Source of the DNA: Nyssa sinensis
Lineage: Eukaryota > Streptophyta > Magnoliopsida > Cornales > Nyssaceae
Direction of reading: 5' to 3'
Length of the DNA stretch: 64,000 nt
NCBI GenBank assembly: GCA_008638375.1
Contig: CM018031.1
Span: 4,054,562 to 4,118,561, forward strand
The notes beneath the pieces were generated by a model. It was not told the origin of the DNA, searched no databases, and saw only the letters and a program-made list of their open reading frames with translations. Numbering within the stretch: the first letter of the stretch is position 1; each line of letters starts with the position of its first letter. This document shows positions 1 to 13,904 of this stretch, piece by piece. Made by a program: the position numbers and the translations under genes.

Positions 1-1643
1 AAGCCTAAGATAAGAATCAAACAATAATCTATGCCACGTGGACAAGAACTTCAACTCACCATGCTGACTAGATTGTTCATTAAAATTCATTAGGATTATT
101 AAATTTGAACCATTACATAATGGATGATTACGTTAATAATGACATTCTAATCAAAGCAATGAATATGCCATTTGATAGCTAAGAAACCCATGTTTAGATA
201 CTCATTACGAACCTATTTAAAGAAAAAGTTATAAATTCAAATTTTATTATTTATTAAAGAATATAAATATTTATTTTTATCTAAGTCTTATTCAGAACTC
301 GTATCTAAAAAATTTTACTGTTCTTAAATTATGTAATCTTTTGTTATTTTATAATATTATTTAATTTATTATAATATATGAATTATAATACTTAATTATT
401 TTTTTAAAAAAATACTCATTATACATCCACTCAGAGCACCTCAAAGTGGGGAATCCTTGACTTATTTGTTGTTGGAAAAAGATAAAGAGAAATAAATAGT
501 AAATACACATAAAAGATAAAAGATGGTTTGTTCATGACAATCTCCTTTTTATTCAAAGTTGATGAAAAAGACAAAAAAAACACAAGAATACTAAATTTAC
601 TTGGTTCAGTCAAATTAGGGCTATTTGTTGTTGAGATTTTCACCATACTATGAGATTAAAGGAATTTTGGAATACATAGTAGCCACCCTCAAATAATATA
701 AAATTAAGACAAAGTATAAAAGTACTAAAATATCCCCCCTTACAGTCAAGCGGTCACTTGCCCCCACAACTCTACTAACTTATCGCAAAATTAAATCCAC
801 AAGACGCATGATTGAGAAATTCTTAAGTAGACTTACTTCATGAATTAAATTAATCACAATAGACGACTTATTTGCCTTTGGTAATTTCTATCTAGTCAAC
901 AAACTGTGATTAGTTTAGTTCACAAACTTAAAATCCATGGACATTGTCTTCCTAAGAATCACTCATCAAACACTAGTCCATAAAAATATTAATTGCAAAA
1001 AAGGATGCAGGCATAATGTGTGCATGAACATAAGAACAAGAGAGCATTAACACATTAAAAAGATGGTCTTTAGTAAGATTGAAACACCAGGTGACAGTTA
1101 TATCACATATGACAATATAATATGATATCATTGAAATTACGCACTTCTACAATGATGCACCAGCCCTATTCAATAATTCTATACTACTCAAATTTTGTGA
1201 TACATAATGATGTGGCAATATATTTTTAGTATGTGAACAAATGATGAACTGTCACATCATTTACGATACAAAATTTAAGACAAATTTCGAAAGGTGAGCA
1301 TTAGCTGAGTCTCTATGAAGTTTTTAAGTATCATAATCACCATTTCACAGGTCCAAAATGCAAATCCAAAGCCGACCAAATAATGTCTTGCATTGCCAAA
1401 GAATGGTAATTTTCTGAATTCCCAATCTAACAGTAGCCAAAAAGTGGCGCCTAATTTCCCCCCAAAACAATGCTTCCCCAACATTGCCCTAAATAAATCT
1501 GCAATATCTATTATTCTATACAATTTTCTGACAATGACTTCTGATGCAGAAATATTATTTGAGCGGCTTCAATGGTGGCTTGTGTAATCAAGGAACAGGG
1601 AAAAAGAAAAAGGAAAGAAAAGAAGAAAAAAAAGGATGGATAT
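1..1643. other. Gene-free AT-rich flank downstream of the KMS-like gene
   Basis: No supported exon on either strand. Only short open frames without recognisable motifs occur. A G-box core (CACGTG) lies at 35-40, but no gene start can be tied to it. The stretch just before 1644 is presumably the 3' UTR of the minus-strand gene; its polyadenylation site was not determined. Confidence 0.6.
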
Positions 1644-4600
1644 TCATCCAGATGAAGAATCAGACTCATTTGAGAGTCTGGATGCTGATAACTTGGTTTC
1701 CAAAGCAATCAAGTCCTCTTCCTGCTGTTTTTTAAGATATCTTTGTGCAGTTGCAGTCACAATCTTTACGAAAAAGTTCATAAGCATGAGCCAAACGATA
1801 GTGTTCCAAATTGAAGTGAATGAGAAATCCCACTTCTTCGCCTGAGGGCATGGAAGAGAAACAGAAGAGAATGTATCAAAATCCAAACATGAAAAGTGCA
1901 AAACCAGAGAGAAAGCTGTGTCCAAAATTGGGCCCTCTACAGTCAAATCCCAAGCAAAAGTAAATGGATGCCTTTACCAACGTGAGGGAGCACACCTTGA
2001 TATTTGAGGGCCCAGAAGTAGGGGTTGCCATATACTTAGCTCTCATTGCATGCAGTTTAGTGATCAGCTTGGGCAGCGCAGAATCAAAACCAGGTATGAA
2101 GCTAAATACCCAAATCAACTCATTTTCTATCCAGTCAAGAAGTTGATTGTTGCAAACTGAAATAATGAACACCGTCTGCAGAAGAGCAATCAATCAAACA
2201 CCAAATCAGAAGCCAAACACAGGATGGTCATTATTGAACCAGCTTTATAGCTTCACAACGGCAGCAAAAATTGTTTGTCATTTCATATCCATTTCATTAT
2301 AGTCATATTATTTGTTTTTGTCAACCAAAATAAATACAGTACATATCTTTTTTTTCTTTCTGTTGAAGTATAAATAAAGTACATATAAAAACCAAAAATC
2401 AAAATAAAAAGAACAAAAACTAAATAATTCCCAAAGAATAGCATATATACAGTAATAGCAACAACATACTGTCTAAAATATGAAGAGTAAGAGCATAAGA
2501 CCTTCACAAACCTGTATATGAGTTTTAATAATTGCCTTTCCTATCAATGTTGAAAGAAAAAACTTCCAGAAAGGAATCCCGAATTGTCCACACATAATGC
2601 CAGCAAGGTCAAATAGAGGATTTGGCACCTAAATTTTTTTTCAGTTAACCAACAGAATACATATTAATAAACATAAATGCTTGGGGCGAAAAGTCATATC
2701 ATGAGAATGTCCCTTTTTTTCCTCTTTCTGCAAGTCATATTGTATTATACACTGAAAACAGCAATCAGCAGAAATTTGACAAGAACACTTTCTGATGAAG
2801 TGATGCTAAAAAATGGGGGAGGGAATCAAAACTAACCGAAGCAAGCACTAAAATTGTAAAGAAGTTCAAATACTGTGAGTGTGACAGGAACCAGCGCTTG
2901 ATTTGATTCAGGTGCCTAGCTATGACACCATTATCAATGGTTGAGGAAGCATCCAATTCTTCCATGGCATCCAATTTGCTACCTGACATGCTTGCTGCAT
3001 AAAGATGTAGATGAATAAAAGATTAATTAAATTGTAAAGGTCCTTTATGGCTTATTAAAACAAATGATCTCACACTACTCAAGCCAAACACGTCTTGAAT
3101 GGTACAAGCTAATAATGAGAAGCTGCAATGCAAGAGAAACATTAAAAGCATCTAATCCAGACAAAAAAAATATGATTATGGCACGACTTATACACAAATG
3201 AAACAAATATTAGAAACTAGCCACAAATTAATCATAATGCCTCACTCACTTTGCATATCCAGGCTATAATTTTATCAATTCTGCAGAGTAGCATATTTTC
3301 AACAAGTATGGCTGAATTATTCGCATAAGACTGACTCCAGACCTCAAGAGATCCAATAGCAAACAGCTGGAGATGGAAAGCTCCGACAATGCTGCATACT
3401 ATGACCATCATTGCCCATGGGCAGAGCAGAAATGGGAGAGAGAGTGAGAGAGAGGAGCAGAGAAGAAAAGATTAAGTGCATACATGAAAGTATACAAAAG
3501 GAAGTCTTTAATTTCCATTTGTGCAAATATGAAGTTGAACGGTTCGAACTCTCGCCCATCAGAGACTTCAGTTTATATGAATGATAAATATCACAATATG
3601 AAGTCTACCTGACATGCTTGCTGCATAAAGATGTAGATGAATAAAAGGTTAATTAAATTGTAAAGGTCCTTTATGGCTTATTAAAACAAATGATCTCATA
3701 CTACTCAAGCCAAACACGTCTTGAATGGTCCAAGCTAATAATGAGAAGCTGCAATGCAAGAGAAACATTAAAAGCATCTAATCCAGACAAAAAAAATATG
3801 ATTATGGCACGACTTATACACAAATGAAACAAATATTAGAAACTAGCCACATATTAATCATAATGCCTCACTCACTTTGCATATCCAGGCTATAATTTTA
3901 TCAATTCTGCAGAGTAGCATATTTTCAACAAGTATGGCCAAATTATTCGCATAAGACTGACTCCAGACCTCAAGAGATCCAATAGCAAACAGCTGGAGAT
4001 GGAAAGCTCCGACAATGCTGCATACTATGACCATCATTGCCCATGGGCCGAGCAGAAATGGGAGAGAGAGTGAGAGAGAGGAGCAGAGAAGAAAAGATTA
4101 AGTGCATACATGAAAGAATACAAAAGGAAGTCTTTAATTTCCATTTGTGCAAATATGAAGTTGAACTGTTCGAACTCTCACCCATCAGAGACTTCAGTTT
4201 ATGTGAATGATAAATATCACAACTTTCCCATTCCATCACAATGACAACCTCCACCCTCCCACATGAATGCACACACGCATGTTCATACAGAGGCAGTCTA
4301 ACAATTAATTATATTTGAAACAAAATCATGCATCAATAGTTTCCAAGGTACACATCAATAATTCTCATAGGCTGTCAGGCTGATAACTAACAGCTGAAAT
4401 TTTTTAGTAACAGGCAGAAACCACAATGCTAGCATTTTTTGTTAATATGATTATGCTTAAAGTTCTAAAGCACTCTTAATAGAAATGACGTTCCACAAAC
4501 TTCCTGGGTCACTGCACCATTACATTCGTATTTGATCCTCCCAGCCGAAATGTTATTTTCCCAGATGTTTGGTGTTAGAACATCTCAATAATCTAAGAAT

Positions 4601-5290
4601 ATATAACTAAATAATTGGTACTCATACCTGCTCTTGAAATGAAATATGGAGGAAGCTCTCCAAGTGCAGTACCCAAGCCCCACAGTATAGCCTCTACTTG
4701 GACCTGTGGTAATATGCTGCTAAGTGGGACCTGTGAATCATGTGAAGATGAAAACAATGGGGGCCCAAATTCAGAGCAATCCTTGTCAAGCCATGAAGGG
4801 CCTCTTTTCAATTGTATTGTATCGTATGGTGCACTTTTTATATCAACTCGGCCACACGTTATTGCTTTTATTGTAAACAAGGCAATATGAGGGCCCAGAT
4901 AAAGGACAAAAGTGTGCAAACCAGATCCTGCACAACATAGGACACAGCAGTGCAATTATTTTATCACTGTTACATTTAGCAGGACATGGCAATGAAGATG
5001 CTGCAGGACAAAAGAGACATATTATTCAGCACAGATATTCAATCATATATCTGTAAAACAAATAAGGAATGGTTTTCAACATGTAATTGATGAGTTATTT
5101 TTTGGTGAACCAGGTCCATGGATTAACTTTATGAACCAAACCAAACCAAACACAGTACAAAAGAAGCTGAAAAACATCTTGTAAAATTTTTAAGCTAGCA
5201 AGCTTCAAAAGCACTAGTATAACAACTTCAAAAGCCTGCAATGAGCAGAGAAAATTTAGTGTTGGACAATAAAAGGCACGCCATGAACAC

Positions 5291-5349
<59 letters not shown>

Positions 5350-8300
5350 ACACACACATCAGACAAGAACATAGGAGGACTGGAGGAGAGAAAGGTAACA
5401 CTAAGTTACTTTATACTCATCATAGTAAGGATTTCATTTTTTTTCTTTTTGAATTTAGCACTCTAGATAACAAGATACTCAATAAAGCAGTCAAGTTACA
5501 GATCTCTTGAAAACCATGTGATGGAAGCCAAAAGAAATTGGCATCCTATAAAAGAAAAGGTACAATTTGATGTAGTAGAATCATCATATTTGAGTCAGGC
5601 ACTGAATCTTGTTTGGGTTCTTCATCGTTAAATATCACTTCAACTTTTTGCGCCAAAGGTAGAGACAGATTCTGTTCTATCTCCAACATTCACACCACTT
5701 ATGCCTTTGTTATGTCCAAAAAGTCAAATTTGATGACAGCTTTGATTAATACAGATGCAGATAAAAGAAGAAGACTTGAGCTATTGGTTTCCATCCCCCA
5801 AAAAATTCTGAAAAATGAAGACATGATGATGATCCTATTTAGATTACTACTAAAATGGTATCCAGACTTTGGTTCACATCGAAGAAAGAAAATCAAACAT
5901 CTTTTGATCTCTGTGTGTGTATGTGTAGGTGGACTGACGTGATTACAAGTTAGTTTCCAGAGTGCAAAGTTTACCTAGCTAAACCTACATCTACAATTTA
6001 ATATACACACATATAATTTTGATGTGAAAACAATAATCCTAAGCCGACCAGAGCTTTTAGCCAACAAGTTAAACATTCAATCATAATAGCAATATCAACC
6101 ACCAAAAAATAGCTCCAATAACTATCACCAAAATGCTTGTCAAAGCACTATAATGCATAATATTGATGTACATTAATTTTGCTTACCAAGACCAATAGAA
6201 GATGCAACACCAAGAGCCACCCACCACAATCCAAACTGTAAATATTGAAGAAGCTCCTCTATATGCTGCATAAACAAGTGAACAGCATATCCATTACTCA
6301 TGAAAAGTAACCCAAAGAATGTTAACAAGATGCATGTAAAAAATTAAATGAATACTGCTAATTCCCCATCAAAAAATCTAAAATAAAATGTTCATGAAAT
6401 TTATCATCCTCATTATATATGAAAAAGAGTTTCATGCTTAAATCAGTTGGCAAGGTGGGCAAGGAGCCATCATAACATTAATGACATGAAGATCACAGCA
6501 AAGTAATGGAGAATTGTCTGAATTCCTATCTAACAATGATTACATCAATAAGGAGTTGTCCTTGACAGTGGTCATAAGATTTTTAAATTATTATCCACAA
6601 CATGAAAGATTATAGCAGTTCATGCATGTGAACATAACATGCACCAAAATAAAAAAGCTACTACGATATTCAACAAAGTAAAGTACCTTTTCATGAGGAC
6701 CATCAATCGTCACAAGCAGTATGCCAACAACCACCACACTAGTACTCAAAAGCATAAGCCAGCCACCATGCGCCAAAAGATATAATACTGATTGCTTAAG
6801 ATATCGAATAATAGCCAAAATAAAAAACTTTAATGTTTTTAAAGGTTGTGTTGTTAGCTGTCAAATTTTCTAGTTCCTGCTGATGCTTTGCTTTGAGTCC
6901 TGCAAAAAGAACCAATTATATCAACTCATGAAATTCGTCCCCCTTGGGCGTCTTTAATATATATTCCTTTACTTATCAATATATATATATATATATATAT
7001 ATCTTTTACATCCTATTGAGTTCCATGAGCTGATATATATATATATATATATATATATCCTTTTGAGCTTGAAATCGTAATGTGTATTCTTTCTTTCCTT
7101 TTTCGAACATCTGGCAGTTAAGATGGAGCATATATATGCCAATACTAATCTGAGGTAAAATTGAAAATTTGATTTTGGAGAATGCAATTAGAAGTATACA
7201 ATATTGCAAAGGAAGAAAATCATGATTGCTTTCAAGAAAAATGAAGTTCATCTCCTGATTAATTATCTGTTTTACTCCCAAGCACCTGCAAGTATGACTG
7301 AATGATGTCTACGCAAACAGAAAAAGCATCTTGATCTTTTCTACCCATTTTTTCTTTCTTGTTCTCTTCTTATTTTCTCTCTCTCCCCCAAATTCCCTTG
7401 TCAGGTTTTCAATATAAAAGTGGATGGATTTGCAAACATGTGTTTGGAAGGGAGGGGGCTCTGAAATATTAAGCAAAAACGATTTGGGGAAGAGACAAAG
7501 AAACACTAGGCATTTTATTCATGGAACTATGACAGATTCATCCAAAGTTCTTTCATTCTGATAAAAACAAACAGTTACTCCATTTAAGCTGATCAGGAGA
7601 ATCCAAAATGACAAATTGGAGGACAGGCTAGATAACAAGTTAATGACATATTACCACTCTGTAGCCACTAAAAGTGTGACATATTGGAATGCCCCTAAAT
7701 TCAATGCCTACAAATAGCCATATATAGGCTTGTTGAATTCATAAATATATAGGTGGGTACTATAATTATCAATGAAGATCCTCGATTATTATGTCCCAAA
7801 TTGTGCCTAACATAGTGAAGTCCCATTCCGCTCTACTTCTTTTTACCTAAAAGCAGGTATTTGGAAGCCAGTAGCACTCTATGGATATACTTATTTCACT
7901 TACAACTGAACTCCACAATTACGTATTTTACTTGTTACAGAATATTATTACAATACCTGAAAAAATAGACATTCCAAATAATATAAGCTGGGATACGATG
8001 ATGGGTGCCATAAAATAGGGTGAAGTGGTTAATTTGCTAACGTGGAAGCCACACAAGTGTTGTGAAAATACCCAAGCTGCGTTCTCTGCAACTATAGGTT
8101 CCCTTGGAAACACTTATGCATGTATTGCATTACAGTCTTGCTGGCGGACCCCAAAAGGATAGGACCAAATATAACTTACATAATGTAGCAAAAATATACA
8201 ACAGTTGCAAATACAGAACGACACTGACAAGTGAGCTAATCTAAAGTCAAGATAGTTCCTCCTGCCACATTACTAGTCCGTATTACTTCTATATGGCCTC

Positions 8301-9007
8301 CAGATCTCCAATGTGGAAAGATTGGAAAATTGTAAAAACATCCTCCATGAAAGTTTCTGCCCTATCCATTTGCAAATTATTTCACATTATAACTTCCACT
8401 ATAATCCCCATTAAATTGCACATATCTAGATTAACCCAAAATCACCATTGACCAATAAAAAATTATTGTCCGGCATCATTTATATGTCAGAGGTAGGCAA
8501 AGGGGATGATGCTAAGTTTTATTGCTTCTCAGAGAATCTGACCATTTCTAATCCAACAACAGAATGATGTAAGCTTCAAACCAAACTCAATCAGGTTTAA
8601 AATCATGAGTTGAAAAAATTAAGACCCTCCTCACCTACAAGATTCCCATTTCACACTCAATCAAACAAACAGCTTATGCTTAGATAACAAATGGGCTGAT
8701 GGGCCCCCAAAGTTTTCATACTAAAATTTCAAACTCAGGTTCATTGCAAGATATCGTATCAAACAAGAGCAGGAAAAATTTATAATTGAAATTGTAAATT
8801 TTCCCAACAATCCAAAAGATTCAAAATACAATCACAAAAAGTTTCATAAACGTAACGAACAAAACTAACATATAAAGAATTTAATGATTAAAAAAAGGAA
8901 AGAAAAAAAAAAAAACTGAAACACTTGCCTGAGATCGACGACATATCCCTGCCTTGAGAAGCAGAACGAGAAGATTTATGAGAAGTAACTTTCTTCTTGG
9001 AGCCCAT
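1644..9007 (-). CDS. KMS1: KMS1/KMS2-like (VMP1 family) VTT/SNARE-associated membrane protein, 8 exons, one frame break
   Basis: Homologue of plant KILLING ME SLOWLY and animal VMP1, multi-pass ER/Golgi proteins needed for secretory-pathway integrity (family knowledge). Exons on the complement: 9007-8929, 6899-6687, 6265-6187, 4927-4628, 2994-2837, 2628-2512, 2175-1996, 1841-1644. They give about 440 residues. Visible: a charged Lys-rich N-terminus, the family block ELENLT followed by PLKTLKFF, several hydrophobic segments ([24 protein letters not shown]), the VTT-type core [17 protein letters not shown] and [14 protein letters not shown], and a Ser-rich tail. Intron 1 uses a GC donor (CAG|GCAAGT). 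Exon 2 carries one extra base near 6858: ELENLT is in frame with exon 1, but the following [12 protein letters not shown] is in frame only with the downstream exons. Without that base the exons total 1323 nt. Intron 4 holds a 618-bp tandem duplication. KMS1 and KMS2 cannot be told apart here. Confidence 0.92.
2979..4222. repeat. Tandem direct duplication, 2 x 618 bp, inside KMS-like intron 4
   Basis: Copy A is 2979-3596 and copy B 3605-4222, at a constant offset of 626 with an 8-bp spacer. I count about 11 substitutions and no indels, roughly 98% identity, so the event is recent. The left end lies inside exon 5, so copy B carries a second copy of the splice acceptor and the first bases of that exon. 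Open frames inside the repeats are not credible genes. Confidence 0.95.
5290..5358. repeat. Compound microsatellite (CT)n(TA)n(CA)n
   Basis: Uninterrupted CT, then TA, then CA dinucleotide runs in an intron of the KMS-like gene. Short open frames across it are low-complexity artefacts. Confidence 0.95.
6979..7058. repeat. Two (TA)n microsatellites in KMS-like intron 1
   Basis: Runs at about 6979-7002 and 7032-7058, separated by about 30 bp of unique sequence. Confidence 0.9.
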
Positions 9008-10109
9008 TTATGATCACTCACACGCTATACACATATATATCCTGTGATATATATGTATATACAGTGCAGTTATATCACAGGCGAAAGCGAAACTCTTGGA
9101 CTCGAAGTAAATATATATGAATTTTGTAATGTCAGGAAGTCATCGAGACCTGAGAAGATGGGATTCACTTCGCCCGATGAATCAATCGATGGTGATTGGT
9201 TGAAAACAAAAAAGCGAAGCGATTTCCAGAGAAATTTTGGGTCGAATCACAGATCTACCTAGGGCGAAAACGAACCCAGTTTGCGTGAAGATCCACTGTT
9301 TAAGCTCTTATATAGCTCTCTCTCTCTCTTCTGAGGAGGTCTCTTTTTGCAATACCACCCAAATTAGAGGTTAAAAAAAGAAAAAAACGAAAAGACAAGT
9401 AGTCCGCTGACAAGAAATGGGCTCTAAGGATTACTTGTCCCAAAGAACAATTTTTTAAATTAAGGACGTGTTTCGAAAATGTCATAATTGATAAAATCTA
9501 TTTTAAATTTTTTAATATTAGATAAATACACCAGAATTTATATCTATTTTTAAAAGATGCCTAAGATTTCAAGAAGTCAGATCACTAGAATATTTTTCTT
9601 TCAAAAAACTTAAAAGAAGTGAACTCAATCGAATCCATTTAAATAAAAAATTTCTAAACAGATGAAGGGTTATCTCATAAGAATATTAATTATTTTATTA
9701 AGTGTGTTTAATAACACATATTTAATTATTACTTAAATTAAATTTCTCTAAGTGCAAGGGAAAAAACAAATGTAAGAATAAACTGTAAACATTATAATTT
9801 TTAATTAACCTTTAGATTTTTAATATATCAAACAGTTTAGTTGAATTCAATATTTAAAGTTTAGATAGTATTAATTAATTATTTAGAATGGTAACTTAAA
9901 AGTTTTCAATATTTTAGGTATTAATTTCTTATATTTTAATTTTATCAAACAACACATAAATTATTAAAAATTATAATTACTAGAATACTGCTATAAAATA
10001 TTTGCTTCTATATTACTCAAGACAACCCCCCTCATGCAATGTAATTTATTTGTTTTTTATAATTTTAGATTTTACATTTTTTATGCTAGAGTATTCTTTT
10101 TCATTTATA

Positions 10110-10440
10110 TTTTTTTTATTATATTTTCATATAAAATTAGTTTTAAGGATTTTCATATCACACTCATATTATTATTTTTTTATTTATTATTTTGACAATA
10201 AAAAATTAATTTATTTATCAAAATAAAAATTTTAACTTATTTTGAAAATATATATATTGGGATTCGGGGCGAGGCGGGATAGAGTTAAGAAATATAAACT
10301 GGTCGAGGTCAGTATTGTGTTAAGCCTCTAAATGAGACGGGATGGGACAGGACGGGGCGGGGCCGGATTGAGATCGGGGGCGAAAAATATAAATGAGATT
10401 GGGATTGAAAAAAGTCCACCCCCGCCCCATTGCCATTCTT
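10110..10440. mobile_element. 5'-truncated hAT-like MITE relic, same family as 37009-37528
   Basis: The AT-rich core (ATAAAATTAGTTTTAAG..., TTATCAAAATAAAA) followed by a GC-rich subterminal block (GGGGCGAGGCGGGA, GGGACAGGACGGGGCGGGG) parallels the complete element at 37009-37528 in the same order. The GC-rich left end of that element is missing here, and no clean target duplication was found. The left boundary is approximate. Confidence 0.65.
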
Positions 10441-11689
10441 ATGCTAGGAGTTAGCCTTTTAAGCTTGTCCACATTAATTACATAAAATGAAATTTAATGT
10501 AGATTGTGTCTGCACTTATGTGTTTTGAGTAACTTATTAAGCGCTTAATTAATATTAGATTGTTTGAAATAGAATTCTAAACCGTACTTATTAGTTACAA
10601 CTTTTTTATTATATGATTAATCACTATCTTAATTAGGTAATTTATCATAAGGAAGACAGTGAATTTGCAAGGGTTTTACCTAATTACTACCTAACAGAAC
10701 AGTAGTAGTCTCTATCTATGTTTGGGTGTTATATATTCATCTGGAAATTGAATCATGTTTTGTAAATATATTACATAAACTGTCTGGTCCTTGGGAAATT
10801 GCATTTTCTTTTTCATGCTTAGTATGCAGTCTGGTCATTTTCATTGGTGGTTATGAGTCTTGTGACTTCAGCCCTGTCTAGTGATTGGAAGGAAAGAAAA
10901 GAAAAGAAAAATATAAGATAGAAACAACATGGTAGTCAGCGTCGTATCCAATTGATAGACCTTAAATACATCTGGATCTAAAGCTAAAAAGCGTAAGAAG
11001 AGAACCCCACACAATGGGTAAACTCCGAATACAGGTAATAGAGCTCAGCGTGCAGGGAAAGTATTGGCATTAAACATGGAAGAAGTCTTGTCATCTCATT
11101 ATTATTGTTTTTTGTTATTATTAGGACAATTACACTCACTTTTTTTATGTTTTGATGACAATTATGAAAAACTTTATTGTAATTTTTATATTACAACTAC
11201 CTTCTCAATTAAAATTGTTAGGTGACGAAGATTAACAAAAAATATAAATTTACTGTTTTGCCTTTATAAATAATTATATTAATTTCTCCAATAAAATTTG
11301 ATAATTATATGGACCTGATCCAATGTGATCTTGTACTTTTCTTTTTAGAAGAAGTCATTGTTTCAAGTCCTATTAATTTTATAATATGAGCTAAAAAAAA
11401 AAACCACCTACAAAATTAATGAAGTCATGATAGCTTTGCTAATTCAAGCTAAACATGAAAGGATCAATTGATTAGTTTAGCTTTGCTAAGACATGATAGC
11501 TTTCATAATCACCTTTGACAAATATAAAGAAGGCACATTTTAGGAGCATGTTGTGTTGAAAGAGGAGTAAGATAGGGTTGCCAAGCAGGGGTGATCATGG
11601 GTTGGAATTGGGCTGGCCCAACTTTTGAGGATGTCAACATGATTCGGCCGAGCTTGGTCCAACCATCTAAATGTTCACTCCTAGGTGGA

Positions 11690-11883
11690 GGTAGCGTAAT
11701 GCTCTTTCAGATTGTGATTCATAGTAGTCATGCTCTCCGTGAAGCCAACCGATGTGCAGACATTTTTGCTAACGTGGAAGAAGCCTAACTCGATCGGCTG
11801 GTAGTGTTAGATCATCCTCCCAGGCAAGTGACACAAGCTCTGGCTGCTGATGTTGCTGGAGTGGCCTTTGCGAGGGGCACTTA
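11690..11883 (+). pseudogene. LINE (non-LTR retrotransposon) RNase H C-terminal fragment
   Basis: Frame +1 reads HALREANRCADIFAN, the REANxxAD signature at the end of the RNase H domain of plant LINEs. After one in-frame stop comes a tail of the form DHPPRQVTQALAADVAGVAF, which also matches the family C-terminus. A T-rich stretch follows the final stop. No reverse transcriptase is present, so this is a dead 3' relic. Confidence 0.75.
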
Positions 11884-13904
11884 GCCCTTTTTTTTTCTTT
11901 TTATTTTTTTTATCATCACAAAAAAAGAAAAAATTGTGGCCTCTCATTCAGGGATAAACATGTGATGCTACTCGACCACATGAGATTTCAATACAAACTA
12001 AATATTTTTGCAACTAATAAAATTTGGGTGTAAAGGCCACCCTACTTTCACGTATATATCATAGATAAATGTATAGTACTTTGATAGTTTGATTATTAAT
12101 AGAAACAATGATAAAATTGTTCTATTGTGTCATTGGAAGTCACATGTTTGAATTGAGAAAACAATCTTTGTACTTAAAGAAATAAGATTGTATATATTTA
12201 ATTCTTTTTAAATATTACAGTGACAAAAAACTCGTATACTGAGTTTACCCTTTTATAATTGTATAGTTCAATGATAAAAGCTCATCTTACTTTATGTATT
12301 AAATTGTTATTCCTTAATGGGCCAACTGAAGATTGACACCAAACCAAATCTTTGAGGAAGAACAAACAATGAGTCACTACACGCATGCCCATATTTATCC
12401 TATATTGTTTTCCCTCCTTTAGAGGCAGCTCGGAAGAGGTGACTTTGTGCAGGTTTCACATTGCTGTATATATATATATATATAGAGGTTTGAAAAGTTT
12501 CTAAATTACTGTGCTGTGCAGGTTTCACACTGGTGCATATGTAGCATATAGGACGAAAAATTATGACACATCAACAAAGAATCTATAAATTATGTTGATA
12601 TGCCTAATAGTCCGGGTACAATAGTCTCGACACCAATGAATACCATTTCGTAATATGAGGAAATTTAATTTACCTGAACAACAGTTAGAATATGAGCATA
12701 AATATATGAATTTAGAAGACAACTCCATAAAAATTAGTTCATCAACTTTTCAGTGCAGTAGCCGATTCACAAATTATAGTTAAAAGATAAAAGTATAAGT
12801 ATACAAATTTAGAAGGCACTCTTATAAATATATAAAAGAAAATTGGGGGACCTAGTTATAATTTTTTTTTAATAAAAATTCTGACAAAATATGTAATATA
12901 ATGTGATTTCTTTTTTATGGGCAGGAGACCATTGATGGCCCTCCAAGTTCCACTGGCTCACTGTCTTGTCTCACTATGCATGAACCTAAAAGTTTCTAAA
13001 CTTTCTTTTTTCTGACTCTGCCCGTGAGTCTAAATGGTTGTTAGCTGTGGTGGTTTAGAATTGTTTTATGCTTTGAGTAAGACATTGGCGTGACCAGTTT
13101 TAAAGCAAAAAATTTTCCTTTCACTTTTGGATGAAAAATAGAAAATATTTTCTGAAAAAAACGTTCCATATCTTTCTGTTTCTTGTTTTCAAAGTAAAAA
13201 AAACACTAAAAGATAAGTTTTTGTTTTTGCTTCACTTTTATATTGACCATGACATTTTCATATCACTTTCTTTCCTTCTTTATTCTGATTATCCTTTCTC
13301 AGTCTCAGATAACGTTGCTCCTTGAAAGTAAAGATCACTCTTACCTAAAGTGTGCTCTTTGAATCACGCCGTCCTTATTAGAAATTTTAACTTTAGAATA
13401 TAGTTTTGATAATCACTTCAAGTAAAGAATAATTCCTCAACAACTACCCTTCTTTTTTTTTTCTTTTCTTCTTAATCACATTTTCTTTTTATTTTTTAGG
13501 ATAGTTTTTTCTCCCTTCCCTTTTTTCTTTCGGTAGTTCTACTTTTGTTTTTTTTATAAAAAAAATTCTTAATTTTTTCATTTTTGCTATGATTCTTTTC
13601 CATGACATGCAAGAAAAAGAATCCCCATATGCTGGCATAGGTCACTTCCTTTTTATTAGAATAGAATAGGCATATAATCGCATAGTATGTCAAGATGATG
13701 TATGTATGTATGTATGTGTGTGTGTGTGTGTGTGTGTATGATTTGATGAGTTGAAACATGCATGCACATTAAAAACAGGTGGCTTATCTTGGAATAAATG
13801 TTAAGTTACAACGAACTTGACCCATGCATGGTCAAAGTCATTGTAACATATTTTTTTCCATCTATGCTTCAAAGGTCACAAAAGGTAAATAAACGATATA
13901 TTTA

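Noticed and set aside
3541..3560. tRNA-like T-loop (GGTTCGAACTC)
   Set aside because: No matching acceptor stem, D-arm or anticodon arm around it, and the same motif in copy B has mutated.
3344..4272. Two near-identical minus-strand open frames with a hydrophobic middle ([20 protein letters not shown]) that look like a duplicated small secreted protein
   Set aside because: They lie inside the intronic tandem duplication, their similarity is explained by that recent event, and there is no sign of coding constraint or a promoter.
5095..5510. Open frames on both strands across 5.1-5.5 kb
   Set aside because: They are driven by the CT/TA/CA microsatellite (YIYIYI, RERERE, LSLSLS runs).
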